A stretch of DNA of 64,000 bases from an uncultured Pelagibacteraceae bacterium. GTDB lineage: Bacteria; Pseudomonadota; Alphaproteobacteria; Pelagibacterales; Pelagibacteraceae. This document shows, in pieces, positions 27,425-37,084 of the stretch. A program made the position numbers and the translations under genes. The notes under the pieces are model-generated. The model did not search any database and had not been told where the DNA came from. It saw only the letters and a program-made list of their open reading frames with translations. The stretch is from assembly GCA_902537665.1 (NCBI GenBank), contig CACBCE010000005.1, positions 33,118 through 97,117 on the forward strand. The letters are read 5' to 3'. How positions within the stretch are numbered: position 1 is the first letter of the stretch; every line of letters starts with the position of its first letter.

Positions 27425-27664
27425 ATGAATAAAGGACAAAGAGCTGGAGATGGCGCATTAGCTATAGAGGTTGAACAGGGAAAATCTTATTACTGGTGTA
27501 GTTGTGGTAAAAGTTCTAAGCAGCCATTTTGTGATGGTTCGCACAAAAAAACAGAATTTAAACCCTTGGTATATAAAGCTGAATTAACAAAAAGAGTATT
27601 TTTTTGTGCATGTAAACAAACAAATGATCAACCTTTTTGTGATGGCTCACATAACAAAAAGTAA
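27425..27664 (+). CDS. Twin CDGSH iron-sulfur protein
   Basis: A 79-residue protein made almost entirely of two CDGSH domains: CSCGKSSKQPFCDGSH (about 31-46) and CACKQTNDQPFCDGSH (about 62-77). Each has the C-x-C-...-P-F-C-D-G-S-H pattern that binds a 2Fe-2S cluster through three Cys and one His, as in mitoNEET-type proteins. The probable role is electron transfer or redox/iron sensing. It lies in a plus-strand run with the HAD hydrolase, pirin and quinone reductase, which hints at a redox context. Confidence 0.88.
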   Translation: MNKGQRAGDGALAIEVEQGKSYYWCSCGKSSKQPFCDGSHKKTEFKPLVYKAELTKRVFFCACKQTNDQPFCDGSHNKK

Positions 27665-27700
27665 TATTGCAAATCGAAATAGAACAACTATTTTAATTTC

Positions 27701-28537
27701 ATGAAAAATATTGAAGTAAATAGAATTATTGATCCAACACCAGCGTCGGATGGAGCTGGAGTTAAATTAAAAAGAAGTATTGGTGTGGAACCAAATTATT
27801 TTGATCCTTTTTTAATGCTAGATGAATTTGGTTCAGAGAATAGTGAAGATTATATTGCTGGATTTCCTCCCCATCCACACAGAGGAATTGAAACGGTCAC
27901 TTATATGCTTGCTGGTGATTTTGAGCATGAAGATAGCACTGGTGGAAAAGGTAGAATGACTGCTGGTGATGTTCAATGGATGAAAACAGGAAGTGGAATT
28001 ATTCATTCTGAAATGCCTGCTATGAAAGAGGGAAAACTTCATGGATTTCAATTATGGATAAATATGCCAGCAAAATTAAAAATGAGTAAACCAGAATATA
28101 TTTATATTGATGCAGATAAAATGAGTGTTCACAAAGATAATGATAAGCAAGTAAAAGTTATTGCGGGTAAATTTGAAAAAGCTGAAGGTCCAGTTAAAGG
28201 TCATAATGTCGAACCCATTTATTTTGATGTTGAACTAAATAAAAACAAAAATTTTAAATTTAGCCTTCCATCTACGCACAATACATTTATCTATCTCATA
28301 AAAGGGGAAATAAAAATTGGTGAAAAAGAACATAAAAAAGTCAAGGATAGTACATTGATCTTACTATCGAGAGGTGAGGATTTAAAAATCAGTGCACAAT
28401 CTTATGCAAAATTCTTAGTTATTTCAGGTAAACCTATAAATGAGGAAATAGCTAGAGGTGGACCATTTGTAATGAACACTAAAGCAGAAATCTTGCAAGC
28501 TGTTCAAGATTATCATAATGGTACATTTGTAAAGTAG
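27701..28537 (+). CDS. Pirin-family bicupin protein
   Basis: A 278-residue pirin. The N-terminal cupin shows FDPFLMLDEFG and the metal site HPHRGIETVTYML (two His) with DVQWMKTGSGIIHSE (a further His and Glu); the C-terminal cupin is degenerate, as usual, ending with GRGGPFVMN-like ARGGPFVMNT. Bacterial pirins have been linked to quercetin oxidation and to modulation of central metabolism; the role here is not known. Three bases separate it from the quinone reductase gene. Confidence 0.9.
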   Translation: MKNIEVNRIIDPTPASDGAGVKLKRSIGVEPNYFDPFLMLDEFGSENSEDYIAGFPPHPHRGIETVTYMLAGDFEHEDSTGGKGRMTAGDVQWMKTGSGIIHSEMPAMKEGKLHGFQLWINMPAKLKMSKPEYIYIDADKMSVHKDNDKQVKVIAGKFEKAEGPVKGHNVEPIYFDVELNKNKNFKFSLPSTHNTFIYLIKGEIKIGEKEHKKVKDSTLILLSRGEDLKISAQSYAKFLVISGKPINEEIARGGPFVMNTKAEILQAVQDYHNGTFVK

Positions 28538-28540
28538 ATA

Positions 28541-29512
28541 ATGAAATCAGTTCAAATAGATAAATTTGGTGGACCAGAAGTTTTGGTTATTAAAGATGTA
28601 GAATTAGGGAAGCCTGGCCCAAAAGAGGTGTTGATTAAAAATTTATCAATTGGTTTAAATTTTATAGATATTTATCATCGTACAGGCCTTTATCCTATAC
28701 CATTACCTAGCGGTATTGGACTTGAGGCTTGTGGAGTAATTGAAGAAGTTGGATCTGAAGTAAAATTATTTAAAGTTGGTGATAGAGTTACTCATGCATC
28801 GATGCCTATTGGTGCTTATTCAGAAAAGCAAATAATGCCTGAGGAGAAATTAGTATCTGTTCCGGATGGAGTCTCTGACGAGGTAGCATCTTGCATTACA
28901 TTAAAAGGAATTACTGCAGAATACTTGTTACATAGAGCATATCCATTAAAAAAGGGTGATAAAGTTTTATATCATGCTGCTGCAGGTGGACTTGGCCAGA
29001 TTTTATGTCCATGGGCTAATGCATTAGGTGCTGAAGTTATTGGAACTGTGGGCTCAAAAGCCAAGGAGGAGATTGCTAAAAAAAATGGTTGCCATCATGT
29101 AATTAATTATTCTGAAAAAAATTTTGTTGAAGAAGTTGAAAAAATTGTTGGTAAAAACGGTATTGACGTTGTTTACGATGGTGTTGGTATCAAAACTTTC
29201 AAAGGATCAATTGAAACTCTAAAGATTAGAGGAATGATGGTAGCTTTTGGTAATGCATCAGGTTATGTTGATACAATAGATGTTAAAAAAGATATAAATG
29301 CAAAAGGTCTTTTTTTTACAAGACCATCTATTGCACATTACACCATAAAAAGAGAGGAGCTTGTCGAATCTGCAAAAAAAGTTTTTGAAGCAGTTTTATC
29401 AAAGAAATTTAATGTTGAAATTTCAAAGAAGTATTCACTTCAGGATGCTGCCCAAGCTCATAAAGACTTACAGGCAAGATTATTAACCGGTCCAGCAGTC
29501 ATAGTTCCTTAA
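28541..29512 (+). CDS. NADPH:quinone oxidoreductase (zeta-crystallin type)
   Basis: A 323-residue MDR-superfamily reductase without the catalytic zinc ligands. Seen: the GroES-like N-domain with NFIDIYHRTGLYPIPLPSGIGLEACGVIEEVG, and the Rossmann AAAGGLGQILCPWANALGAEVIGTVGS for NADPH. Reduces quinones and related enones. It closes the HAD-CDGSH-pirin-qor run and its TAA interlocks with the DUF2721 stop over TTAA at 29509-29512. Confidence 0.9.
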   Translation: MKSVQIDKFGGPEVLVIKDVELGKPGPKEVLIKNLSIGLNFIDIYHRTGLYPIPLPSGIGLEACGVIEEVGSEVKLFKVGDRVTHASMPIGAYSEKQIMPEEKLVSVPDGVSDEVASCITLKGITAEYLLHRAYPLKKGDKVLYHAAAGGLGQILCPWANALGAEVIGTVGSKAKEEIAKKNGCHHVINYSEKNFVEEVEKIVGKNGIDVVYDGVGIKTFKGSIETLKIRGMMVAFGNASGYVDTIDVKKDINAKGLFFTRPSIAHYTIKREELVESAKKVFEAVLSKKFNVEISKKYSLQDAAQAHKDLQARLLTGPAVIVP

Positions 29513-29913
29513 TCTAAATTTACATCCATATCAGACATATGTAACTTAAGAGCGTTCGTTGAAATATGAATTTCTCTAATAAAAAATAGTATTGAAATAA
29601 TCATCGACAAACAACATGACCCAAAAATAATCCTCGCTAAAAAAACTTCATCAAAATAAAGAGCAAAAACAGTTAACATGTTAAACAGAAAGCCAAAGGA
29701 TGCAAATAAAATTGTCCATCTCAAAAGTGTTATCCTTCCGCTTAAATTTATGAACTGTTTTTTCCATTCAGGTGGTATGTGCTTTTCATAAACATGTTCA
29801 TCGTGAAGTTGTCTAATGAGGATACTTAATGAATGAAATCTATTGCTATAAACTGCCATCATTAATGGTATTGCGGGAAACATCAAAGCTGTTACTGTAT
29901 AATCAATATTCAT
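29509..29913 (-). CDS. DUF2721-like membrane protein
   Basis: A 134-residue protein with three hydrophobic segments (about 6-22, 62-82 and 88-112) and the pattern ALMFPAIPLMMAVYSNRF-x-SL-x-ILIRQL followed by L-x-RI-x-LLRWTILFASFGF, which matches my recollection of DUF2721. Function unknown. ATG 29913 is chosen over an in-frame TTG at 29934. It is convergent with the quinone reductase and divergent from ubiA with 52 bases between. Confidence 0.65.
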   Translation of the reverse strand: MNIDYTVTALMFPAIPLMMAVYSNRFHSLSILIRQLHDEHVYEKHIPPEWKKQFINLSGRITLLRWTILFASFGFLFNMLTVFALYFDEVFLARIIFGSCCLSMIISILFFIREIHISTNALKLHMSDMDVNLD

Positions 29914-29965
29914 ACGAATCAGTTTGATTATCAATCTTGCCTTTGTTATTTACAAGTAAAATCTT

Positions 29966-30832
29966 ATGAACCAATTAAATCTTTTCTTAGAACTTACCAG
30001 ACTTAAAAAGCCGATAGGATACATGTTATTATTTTGGCCTTGTTCATGGGGACTTACACTAGCATATGATTTTTCATCTAATTTAAATATTTATTTTTTT
30101 TACTTATTTCTATTTTTTTTAGGATCTGTTTTAATGAGATCAGCTGGGTGTATAGTAAATGATGTCCTTGATAGAAAATTTGATAAAAAAGTATTTAGAA
30201 CTAAAGATAGACCAATAGCCTCAGGAAAAATATCAGTCAAACGCGCCCTATTATATTCACTAATTTTATGTTTGATTGCTTTTCTAGTACTAATCAATTT
30301 TAATTTATTTACAATTATTTTAGCTTTAGCATCTATGCCTTTAGCCTTTACTTATCCGTTAATGAAAAGATTTACTTATTGGCCCCAGCTATTCTTGGGC
30401 ATAACTTTTAATTATGGATTATTGCTCGGATGGACATCTGTTAATGGGCAAATAAGTATTATTCCGATAATATTTTATCTTGGCGCCATATTTTGGACAT
30501 TGGGTTACGACACAGTATATGGATTTCAAGATATTGAAGACGATGAAATTATAGGAGTTAAATCAACATCAATTAAGTTTAAACAAAATCCAAAAATATT
30601 TTTATCTATATGTTATTTTATTTTTACCCTACTTTTTATTACTACCGGTATCAAATTAGATTTTAATTATTATTTTTTTATAGGAACTATGACAGTTTTA
30701 TTTCATCTATTGGTTATTCAAATTATGAAATTTAATAAAGAGGATAAGGAAAAATGTCTTAAAATTTTTAAAAGTAATAACTTTTTAGGATTAATAATAT
30801 TAACTTGTATTCTTGTTGGTAAATTGAATTAA
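29966..30832 (+). CDS. ubiA: 4-hydroxybenzoate polyprenyltransferase
   Basis: Attaches the polyprenyl chain to 4-hydroxybenzoate in ubiquinone synthesis. 288 residues, about eight helices. First Asp-rich motif GCIVNDVLDRKFDKKVFRTKDRPIASG (about 59-85) and second GYDTVYGFQDIEDDEIIGVKSTS near 180-202; early RLKKPIGYMLLFWPCSWGL is also typical. The following ABC transporter gene starts immediately after its stop, so it probably heads the lipid A transcript. Confidence 0.93.
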   Translation: MNQLNLFLELTRLKKPIGYMLLFWPCSWGLTLAYDFSSNLNIYFFYLFLFFLGSVLMRSAGCIVNDVLDRKFDKKVFRTKDRPIASGKISVKRALLYSLILCLIAFLVLINFNLFTIILALASMPLAFTYPLMKRFTYWPQLFLGITFNYGLLLGWTSVNGQISIIPIIFYLGAIFWTLGYDTVYGFQDIEDDEIIGVKSTSIKFKQNPKIFLSICYFIFTLLFITTGIKLDFNYYFFIGTMTVLFHLLVIQIMKFNKEDKEKCLKIFKSNNFLGLIILTCILVGKLN

Positions 30833-32563
30833 ATGACTAATTTAGAAATTTTATTAAATCTATATAAAAGGTATACAAAGAAACACCTAACAAAAATTTT
30901 TCTCTCTATCTTCTTTTCAATACTGGTTGCGGGTAGTACTGCAATGATTGCTTACTTACTTGATCCAGCTATAGAGAAAATTTTTATTGAAAAAAATCAA
31001 AAGCTAATATTTATAATTCCTATTGTTATTTTGATTACATTTGCTGTTAAAGGTATTTCGCTTTATTTAGCAAGATCATTGCTCATTCAAGTTGGTGGTG
31101 AGGTTCAAAAAGTTCTACAATTACAAATAATGCAATCAATTTTAAAATCAAATGTTGAAAAGATGAACAAAAAACATTCAGGGAAATTTCTTTCACACAT
31201 TAATTATGATGCAACTATGGTTATGAAACTTGTAACTGACACAATTTTATTATTCTCAAAAGATAGTTTAACATTGATTGCCCTTATAGGTGTAATGTTT
31301 TATCAAAATTGGAAGTTAGCAATATTTGCAATTATAATGATACCTCTAGCCTCCTTTGCAGCAAAGTCTTTAGGTAAAAGGATCGGTAAAGTAACTACAG
31401 AGTCTCAGGAAGTCTCTGGTTTTTTAAATTCATTTTTTATTGAAATTATCAAAAATCATAAAATTATAAAAATTTTTCAAACAGAGGAATATGAAAATAA
31501 AAGGTTAACTAAACTTATAAACACTTTTAAAGAAAAAGTTGTTAAAATCCAGATTGTTATGACTAGAGCAACACCAATAATGGAAACTCTGACTGGTTTA
31601 ATGATTGGAGGATTAATTTATTACTCAGGTAGCTTGATCATAAAAGGTGAGTTAGAATTGAATAATTTTTTTTCATTTTTGGCAGCTATGATGTTAGCTT
31701 ACCAACCTGTAAGAACATTAGCGACTTTGAACATGGGTATTCATCAAGGTTTATCAGCTGCAAAAAGATTATTACCAATTATTGATGAGGATAATAGTGA
31801 TAAAAATTCTAATAAACACCTTAAGATTGATCAAGGAAATGTAAATTTTAAAGACGTGAGTTTTAAATACTCTGAAAGTTTAAAAAATGTTTTAAACAAA
31901 GTAAATTTAGAATTTAAAAGTGAGCAAATGACTGCACTGGTTGGTCATAGTGGTGCTGGAAAGTCCACTATTTTAAATTTTATCCCAAGATTTTATGAAC
32001 CATTAAGTGGAAAAATTTATATAGATAACCAGCCAATAGATGAACACTCACTCTCATCTTTAAGAGAAAATATTTCACTAGTAAGTCAGGATATTTCACT
32101 ATTTGACGATACAATTAAAAATAATATAAAGTATTCTAGACTTACAGCTTCAGATGAAGAAATCATTGAAGCAGCAAAATTATCTAATTGTGATGATTTT
32201 GTAAAAAGTATGCCAAGCGGATATGACACTTTGATAGGTGAAAATGGCGTCAAATTATCTGGAGGGGAAAAACAAAGATTATCTATCGCAAGAGCAATAC
32301 TAAAAAAAAGTAAAATTATTCTATTAGATGAGGCTACCTCTTCTTTAGACGCTGAAACAGAGGATAAAATTCAAAAAGCGATTAATTACCTTACTAAAAA
32401 TAAAACAACAATCGTAATTGCTCACAGATTGTCTACAATTTTAAATTCAGACAAAATTTACGTAATTGACTCTGGAAACGTGGTAGCAGAGGGAAATCAT
32501 AACGATTTATTGAATACTTCATCTATTTATAAAAACTTTTATGATAAGCAATTAAGATCTTAA
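30833..32563 (+). CDS. msbA: MsbA-like lipid A export ABC transporter
   Basis: A 576-residue half-transporter with an N-terminal six-helix membrane domain (about 15-310) fused to an ATPase domain: Walker A GHSGAGKST near 375, Q-loop VSQDISLFDDTI, signature LSGGEKQRLSIARAI, Walker B ILLDEATSSLDAETE and the switch IAHRLST. It flips lipid A-core across the inner membrane; this role is inferred from the three lipid A genes that follow with overlaps of 1, 4 and 14 bases. Confidence 0.88.
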   Translation: MTNLEILLNLYKRYTKKHLTKIFLSIFFSILVAGSTAMIAYLLDPAIEKIFIEKNQKLIFIIPIVILITFAVKGISLYLARSLLIQVGGEVQKVLQLQIMQSILKSNVEKMNKKHSGKFLSHINYDATMVMKLVTDTILLFSKDSLTLIALIGVMFYQNWKLAIFAIIMIPLASFAAKSLGKRIGKVTTESQEVSGFLNSFFIEIIKNHKIIKIFQTEEYENKRLTKLINTFKEKVVKIQIVMTRATPIMETLTGLMIGGLIYYSGSLIIKGELELNNFFSFLAAMMLAYQPVRTLATLNMGIHQGLSAAKRLLPIIDEDNSDKNSNKHLKIDQGNVNFKDVSFKYSESLKNVLNKVNLEFKSEQMTALVGHSGAGKSTILNFIPRFYEPLSGKIYIDNQPIDEHSLSSLRENISLVSQDISLFDDTIKNNIKYSRLTASDEEIIEAAKLSNCDDFVKSMPSGYDTLIGENGVKLSGGEKQRLSIARAILKKSKIILLDEATSSLDAETEDKIQKAINYLTKNKTTIVIAHRLSTILNSDKIYVIDSGNVVAEGNHNDLLNTSSIYKNFYDKQLRS

Positions 32564-33798
32564 TGTTTTTTATTTATAAAATTTTAATAAATTTAATATT
32601 TTTTTTTTCTCCATTAATAATAATTTTTCGAATATTTAAGGGTAAAGAAGACACATTTAGATTTAAGGAAAAAATAGGTTTTTTTTCTAAAAAAAGAAAT
32701 AAAGGAAATTTAATTTGGTTTCATGGTGCCAGTGTAGGTGAAATCCAAAGTATAATTCCATTAGTAGAAAGATTTGAGAAAAATAAAAAAATTCAACAAA
32801 TATTAATTACATCAAATACTGTAAGTTCATCATTTATAATTAAAAATTTAAAACTTAAAAAATCAATACATCAATTTTTTCCAATCGATTGCAATTTTAT
32901 TTCTAAAAAATTTTTAAATTATTGGAAACCCTCAAAAGCCTTCTTTATAGACTCTGAAATTTGGCCAAATACTATAAATAATTTATACAAAAAAAATGTA
33001 CCAATATTTCTTTTAAACGGACGTATCACAAATAAATCATTTAACCGATGGAAAGTTTTTTCTTCTTTTGCAAAATCAATTTTTAGTAAATTTGACTCAT
33101 GTCTTTCATCAAATATTGAAACAAAAAAATATTTAAAAAAACTAGGGGCCAAAAATATAAAAATAATTGGTAACTTAAAATTTAGTCAATCAGAAAATGA
33201 AAAAACCAATTTAAATAAAGACCTTTTGAATTTGATAAACTCAAGGAAAACATGGTGTGCATCCAGTACTCACTATAATGAAGAAAACTTTTGTGGGATA
33301 ACGCATATAAAATTGAAAAAAAAATTTAAAAATCTATTAACGATAATTATTCCAAGACATATCAATAGAAGTAATTCAATTAAAGCAGAACTCAATAACT
33401 TAAATCTTAAAGTTCATTTAGATGAACCAAAAAAGAAAATTGACCCTAATACAGATATTTATCTGGTTAATTCTTATGGAAAAACAAAATTATTCTACAA
33501 AGCTTGTAAAAATATTTTTTTAGGAGGGTCATTAATTACGCATGGTGGTCAAAACCCATTAGAAGCAACTAGATATGGTTGTAAAGTTTTACATGGTCCA
33601 AATGTGTCAAATTTTAGAGAAATTTATAGATTCCTTAATAAAAAAAATTTATCAAGAGAAATAAATAATCAAGACCAATTAATTAACTATATCATCAAAT
33701 ATTTTAATTCAAAAAATAACACTAAAAAGATAATTAAGGATTTACATTTGATAGGAGTAGATATTCTAAATAAAACCTATAAAGAAATTAATAAATGA
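32563..33798 (+). CDS. waaA: 3-deoxy-D-manno-octulosonic acid transferase
   Basis: Adds Kdo to lipid IVA. The 411-residue GT30 protein has an N-terminal anchor helix, the diagnostic WFHGASVGEIQSIIPL near 45, DSEIWPN with LLNGRITNKSFNRW, and GGSLITHGGQNPLEATRYG near 330 (nucleotide-sugar binding). Number of Kdo residues added cannot be told. It overlaps msbA by one base (TAATG) and lpxK by four. Confidence 0.93.
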   Translation: MFFIYKILINLIFFFSPLIIIFRIFKGKEDTFRFKEKIGFFSKKRNKGNLIWFHGASVGEIQSIIPLVERFEKNKKIQQILITSNTVSSSFIIKNLKLKKSIHQFFPIDCNFISKKFLNYWKPSKAFFIDSEIWPNTINNLYKKNVPIFLLNGRITNKSFNRWKVFSSFAKSIFSKFDSCLSSNIETKKYLKKLGAKNIKIIGNLKFSQSENEKTNLNKDLLNLINSRKTWCASSTHYNEENFCGITHIKLKKKFKNLLTIIIPRHINRSNSIKAELNNLNLKVHLDEPKKKIDPNTDIYLVNSYGKTKLFYKACKNIFLGGSLITHGGQNPLEATRYGCKVLHGPNVSNFREIYRFLNKKNLSREINNQDQLINYIIKYFNSKNNTKKIIKDLHLIGVDILNKTYKEINK

Positions 33799-34751
33799 TT
33801 TTAAAAAAACCAAAATTTTGGGATTTTAAAAAACAAAATTTTTTTGTGTATTTACTTTATCCTTTTACAATATTTGTTGAAATAAATAATATCATCTCCA
33901 GTATTATCCCAAAAAAAAAATTCACTGAAATAAAAACTATATGTGTTGGAAACTTATATCTAGGTGGAACTGGGAAAACTCCAACTTCATTGTTCCTATA
34001 TGATCTGTTAAGGAAAATGAATATTAATGCGGTTACAGCAAAAAAATTTTATAATAACCAAATAGACGAACAAAAATTTCTAAAAGATAATTCAAATTTT
34101 ATTTCATGTAGTAATAGAAAAGAAATAATTAAAAAAGCTATAGAGAAGAAATTTGATATAATAATTTTTGACGATGGGCTTCAAGAAAAATGGATCAACT
34201 ATGATATAAAATTCGCTTGTTTTGATAGTGAAAAATGGATTGGAAATGGTCATTTAATACCCGCTGGTCCATTAAGAGAAAAAATGAATACTTTAAAAAA
34301 CTATCATGGAATATTTTTAAAAACCGTTGGCGGGGGTTCAAATTTAGATCATATTTATAATGAGATCAGAAATATTAATCCAAACATTGAAATTTTTGAG
34401 TCAATTATTGAAATTAAACATATTGATAAATTTAATATTGATAAAAATTATATCATTTTTTCTGGTATTGGAAATCCTGATAGTTTCAGAAAATTACTAC
34501 TCAAAAATAAATTTAAAATAATTGAAGAAATTACCTTTCCAGATCATTATAATTATCAAGACAAAGATATTTTGAAAATTATAAATAAAGCAAATGAGAA
34601 TAGCGCAGAAATAATTACAACTGAAAAAGATTTCAAAAGAATTCCTAAAAATTTAAAAGAAAAAATTAGTTTTTTAGAGATAGATATGAAAATTAAAGAT
34701 GAAAATAAGCTTATTAAATTTTTAAAATCTAAAATAAATGAAATTAATTAA
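33795..34751 (+). CDS. lpxK: Tetraacyldisaccharide 4'-kinase
   Basis: Phosphorylates the 4' position of the lipid A disaccharide. The 318-residue protein has the unusual P-loop VGNLYLGGTGKTPTSLFLYDLL near 53-72, IIFDDGLQ (DDG-Q motif), and the PAGPLREKMNTLKN block near 155-170. A short N-terminal hydrophobic segment anchors it to the membrane. It is placed between waaA and lpxL with overlaps at both ends. Confidence 0.93.
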   Translation: MILKKPKFWDFKKQNFFVYLLYPFTIFVEINNIISSIIPKKKFTEIKTICVGNLYLGGTGKTPTSLFLYDLLRKMNINAVTAKKFYNNQIDEQKFLKDNSNFISCSNRKEIIKKAIEKKFDIIIFDDGLQEKWINYDIKFACFDSEKWIGNGHLIPAGPLREKMNTLKNYHGIFLKTVGGGSNLDHIYNEIRNINPNIEIFESIIEIKHIDKFNIDKNYIIFSGIGNPDSFRKLLLKNKFKIIEEITFPDHYNYQDKDILKIINKANENSAEIITTEKDFKRIPKNLKEKISFLEIDMKIKDENKLIKFLKSKINEIN

Positions 34752-35604
34752 ATATTTTATTCAGTTTATTTTTATTATTTTTTTATTTTTATTATTTAAG
34801 ATTTTAGGGCTTAAATTATCAAAATCTTTTTCAAGTTTTATTTTCAAAAAGATTGGCCCTAATTTTAGACCAAAAAAAATTTCATATTCTAATTTAACTA
34901 TAGCTTTTCCTGAATTAAATGAGAATGAGAAAAATAAAATTTTAAACGATATGTGGGCAACTTATGGTAAAATCTTTGCTGAATATATTTTTATAAAAAA
35001 TTTTAGACAATCTCCCAAATTTTCAAAAAAAATTATTATAGAAAATCAAAAAGGCTTGGAAAAAATAAAACAAAAAAAAACACCTGTAATCTTCATATCA
35101 GGACATTTCGATAATTTTGAATTAATGGCAATGCACATTGAAAAGTCTGGTATTGATTTAGCTGCAATTTATAGACCTTTGAATAATAAATTTCTAAATC
35201 CACTAATGGAAAACATAAGAAAAAATTATATTTGTAAAAAACAAATTCAAAAAGGAATTTCTGGTACAAAGGAGTTACTTAAAGAATTCAAGAACGGGAC
35301 ATCTATTGCTTTAATGATTGATCAAAGAGTGTCTGAAGGAATCAAATGTGATTTTTTTGGTGAAAAAGCTCTCACAACTACAATTCCAGCACAATTTATA
35401 AAAAAATTTGATGCTGAAGTAGTTCCTATTTATATAGAAAGATCAATAGATGATAATTTTAAAATTAGAATTCTTAATAACATTAAGTTTTCTAAAAATG
35501 ACTCTGTTGAAAAAATTACACTCGAACTAAATAAAATTTTAGAAAAAATGATTAGCGCAAACCCAAAACAATGGATCTGGACACATAATAGATGGAAAAT
35601 ATAA
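34738..35604 (+). CDS. Lipid A late acyltransferase (LpxL/HtrB family)
   Basis: A 288-residue member of the lysophospholipid/lipid A acyltransferase family. It has an N-terminal membrane helix (about 5-24) and the catalytic H-x4-E/D motif in ISGHFDNFELMAMH near 118, then AAIYRPLNNKFLNPLM and MIDQRVSEGIKCDFFG, which are the LpxL/LpxM arrangement. It adds a secondary fatty acid to lipid A; whether it acts as LpxL or LpxM is not decided. Overlaps lpxK by 14 bases and ends the lipid A run. Confidence 0.88.
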   Translation: MKLIKYFIQFIFIIFLFLLFKILGLKLSKSFSSFIFKKIGPNFRPKKISYSNLTIAFPELNENEKNKILNDMWATYGKIFAEYIFIKNFRQSPKFSKKIIIENQKGLEKIKQKKTPVIFISGHFDNFELMAMHIEKSGIDLAAIYRPLNNKFLNPLMENIRKNYICKKQIQKGISGTKELLKEFKNGTSIALMIDQRVSEGIKCDFFGEKALTTTIPAQFIKKFDAEVVPIYIERSIDDNFKIRILNNIKFSKNDSVEKITLELNKILEKMISANPKQWIWTHNRWKI

Positions 35605-35608
35605 TGAT

Positions 35609-35800
35609 TTATGTTTCTTTTTCTCTTTTTTGATGAGCTTCCTTATACGAAAAATAGGCCTCTTGAGTTTCCACATTCCAATAATTTAAATTATCCAAAG
35701 AAATTTTTTTGCCAGAAACAGCACATAATACATGATCTCCGTTTTCGATAATTTTAAAATTATTACGTAAATATTTTATTTTCGCTAATTTTTTATACAT
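35609..35800 (-). CDS. DUF2093-like small protein
   Basis: A 63-residue protein: MYKKLAKIKYLRNNFKIIENGDHVLCAVSGKKISLDNLNYWNVETQEAYFS... The G-D-x-V-LCAVSG-x-x-I-x-L-x-x-L-x-YW-x-V-x-x-QEAY pattern matches DUF2093, a small alphaproteobacterial family of unknown function. ATG 35800 is favoured over the upstream in-frame start at 35860, which would overlap purD. It diverges from purD with 21 bases between starts and stops 4 bases after lpxL. Confidence 0.75.
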   Translation of the reverse strand: MYKKLAKIKYLRNNFKIIENGDHVLCAVSGKKISLDNLNYWNVETQEAYFSYKEAHQKREKET

Positions 35801-35821
35801 TTTTAGTTTATATATATTTAT

Positions 35822-37084
35822 ATGAATGTTGGAATAATTGGAAGCGGAGGACGAGAACATGCTATGTGTATTTCGTTAAAAAAATCACAAAAAATTAAAA
35901 ATATTTACTGTTTTCCTGGAAACGCTGGAACAAGCTTTATTGCCAAAAATATTGAAATTGATCTTACTAATTTTGAAGAATTAAAAAAATTTATTCAAAA
36001 ACTTGCTATAGATATTGTAATCGTAGGACCTGAAAAACCCCTTGTCGATGGACTAGTAGATTTTTTAAAAGAAAATAAAATTAAAGTATTTGGTCCTAAT
36101 AAGGCTGCCTCACAACTTGAGGGCTCAAAAATATTTACAAAAAATTTATGTAGGAAATATAAAATTCCAACGGCAAATTTTGGGGTTTTTAACAACATTG
36201 AAAAAAGTTTGTCTTTTTTAAAAAAATGCAAGTTCCCTATAGTGGTAAAAGCAGACGGTTTAGCTTCAGGTAAGGGTGTTTATATTTGTGAAAACTTAGA
36301 AAATTCCAAAGATGCGATAACTGAAATATTTGGTGGTAAATTTGGTGAAGCTAATGAAATATTAATTGAAGAATTTTTAGAAGGTGAAGAGATGAGTTTT
36401 TTTATAATTTCAGATGGAATAAACTATAAGAAATTTGGCACCGCACAAGATCATAAAAGAGTTCTCGAGGGTGATAAAGGTAAAAATACTGGTGGGATGG
36501 GTGCTTATTCTCCTTCTCGTCTTGAAAATGAAACTTTAGATAAAAAAATATTAGAAAAAATAATTGAACCAACACTTCTAGGGTTAAAAAATTTAAAAAC
36601 AGAATTTATGGGTTTTTTATATGCTGGATTAATGGTTGTGAAAGGTGAACCATTTTTAATTGAATATAATGTAAGAATGGGTGATCCTGAATGCCAAACA
36701 ATTCTACCAAGATTAAAAACAGATTTTTTAGAGATCATCGATGCTACTATCAACAAAAAATTAGGATCTATAAATTTAGAATGGTTTGAAGAAAAAAGTA
36801 TTTGTATTGTTTTGTGTTCCAAAGGTTATCCTGACAAATTTCAAAACAATGTTGAAATAAAAAAACTAGAAAAAATTAAACCTAAAAATAACAATTATAT
36901 TTTTCATGCAGGTACAAAATTAAAAAATTCTAAGATTTACTCTAATGGAGGTAGAGTCCTAAATTTTGTAATTAAGTCTAAAAATTTAAAACAAAGTAGA
37001 GATGAATTAATCAACTCAATAAATGATTTGAATTGGGAAAATGGATATTTCAGAAAAGACATTGGTTTTAAAATATTTGAGTGA
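35822..37084 (+). CDS. purD: Phosphoribosylamine-glycine ligase
   Basis: Second step of purine synthesis, an ATP-grasp enzyme of 420 residues: N-terminal GIIGSGGREHAM, VGPEKPLVDGLVDF, ATP-grasp VVKADGLASGKGV, the purD signature AQDHKRVLEGDKGKNTGGMGAYSPS and YNVRMGDPECQTILPRL. All these match the full-length family. The stop overlaps the rsmD start as TGATG. Confidence 0.97.
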   Translation: MNVGIIGSGGREHAMCISLKKSQKIKNIYCFPGNAGTSFIAKNIEIDLTNFEELKKFIQKLAIDIVIVGPEKPLVDGLVDFLKENKIKVFGPNKAASQLEGSKIFTKNLCRKYKIPTANFGVFNNIEKSLSFLKKCKFPIVVKADGLASGKGVYICENLENSKDAITEIFGGKFGEANEILIEEFLEGEEMSFFIISDGINYKKFGTAQDHKRVLEGDKGKNTGGMGAYSPSRLENETLDKKILEKIIEPTLLGLKNLKTEFMGFLYAGLMVVKGEPFLIEYNVRMGDPECQTILPRLKTDFLEIIDATINKKLGSINLEWFEEKSICIVLCSKGYPDKFQNNVEIKKLEKIKPKNNNYIFHAGTKLKNSKIYSNGGRVLNFVIKSKNLKQSRDELINSINDLNWENGYFRKDIGFKIFE

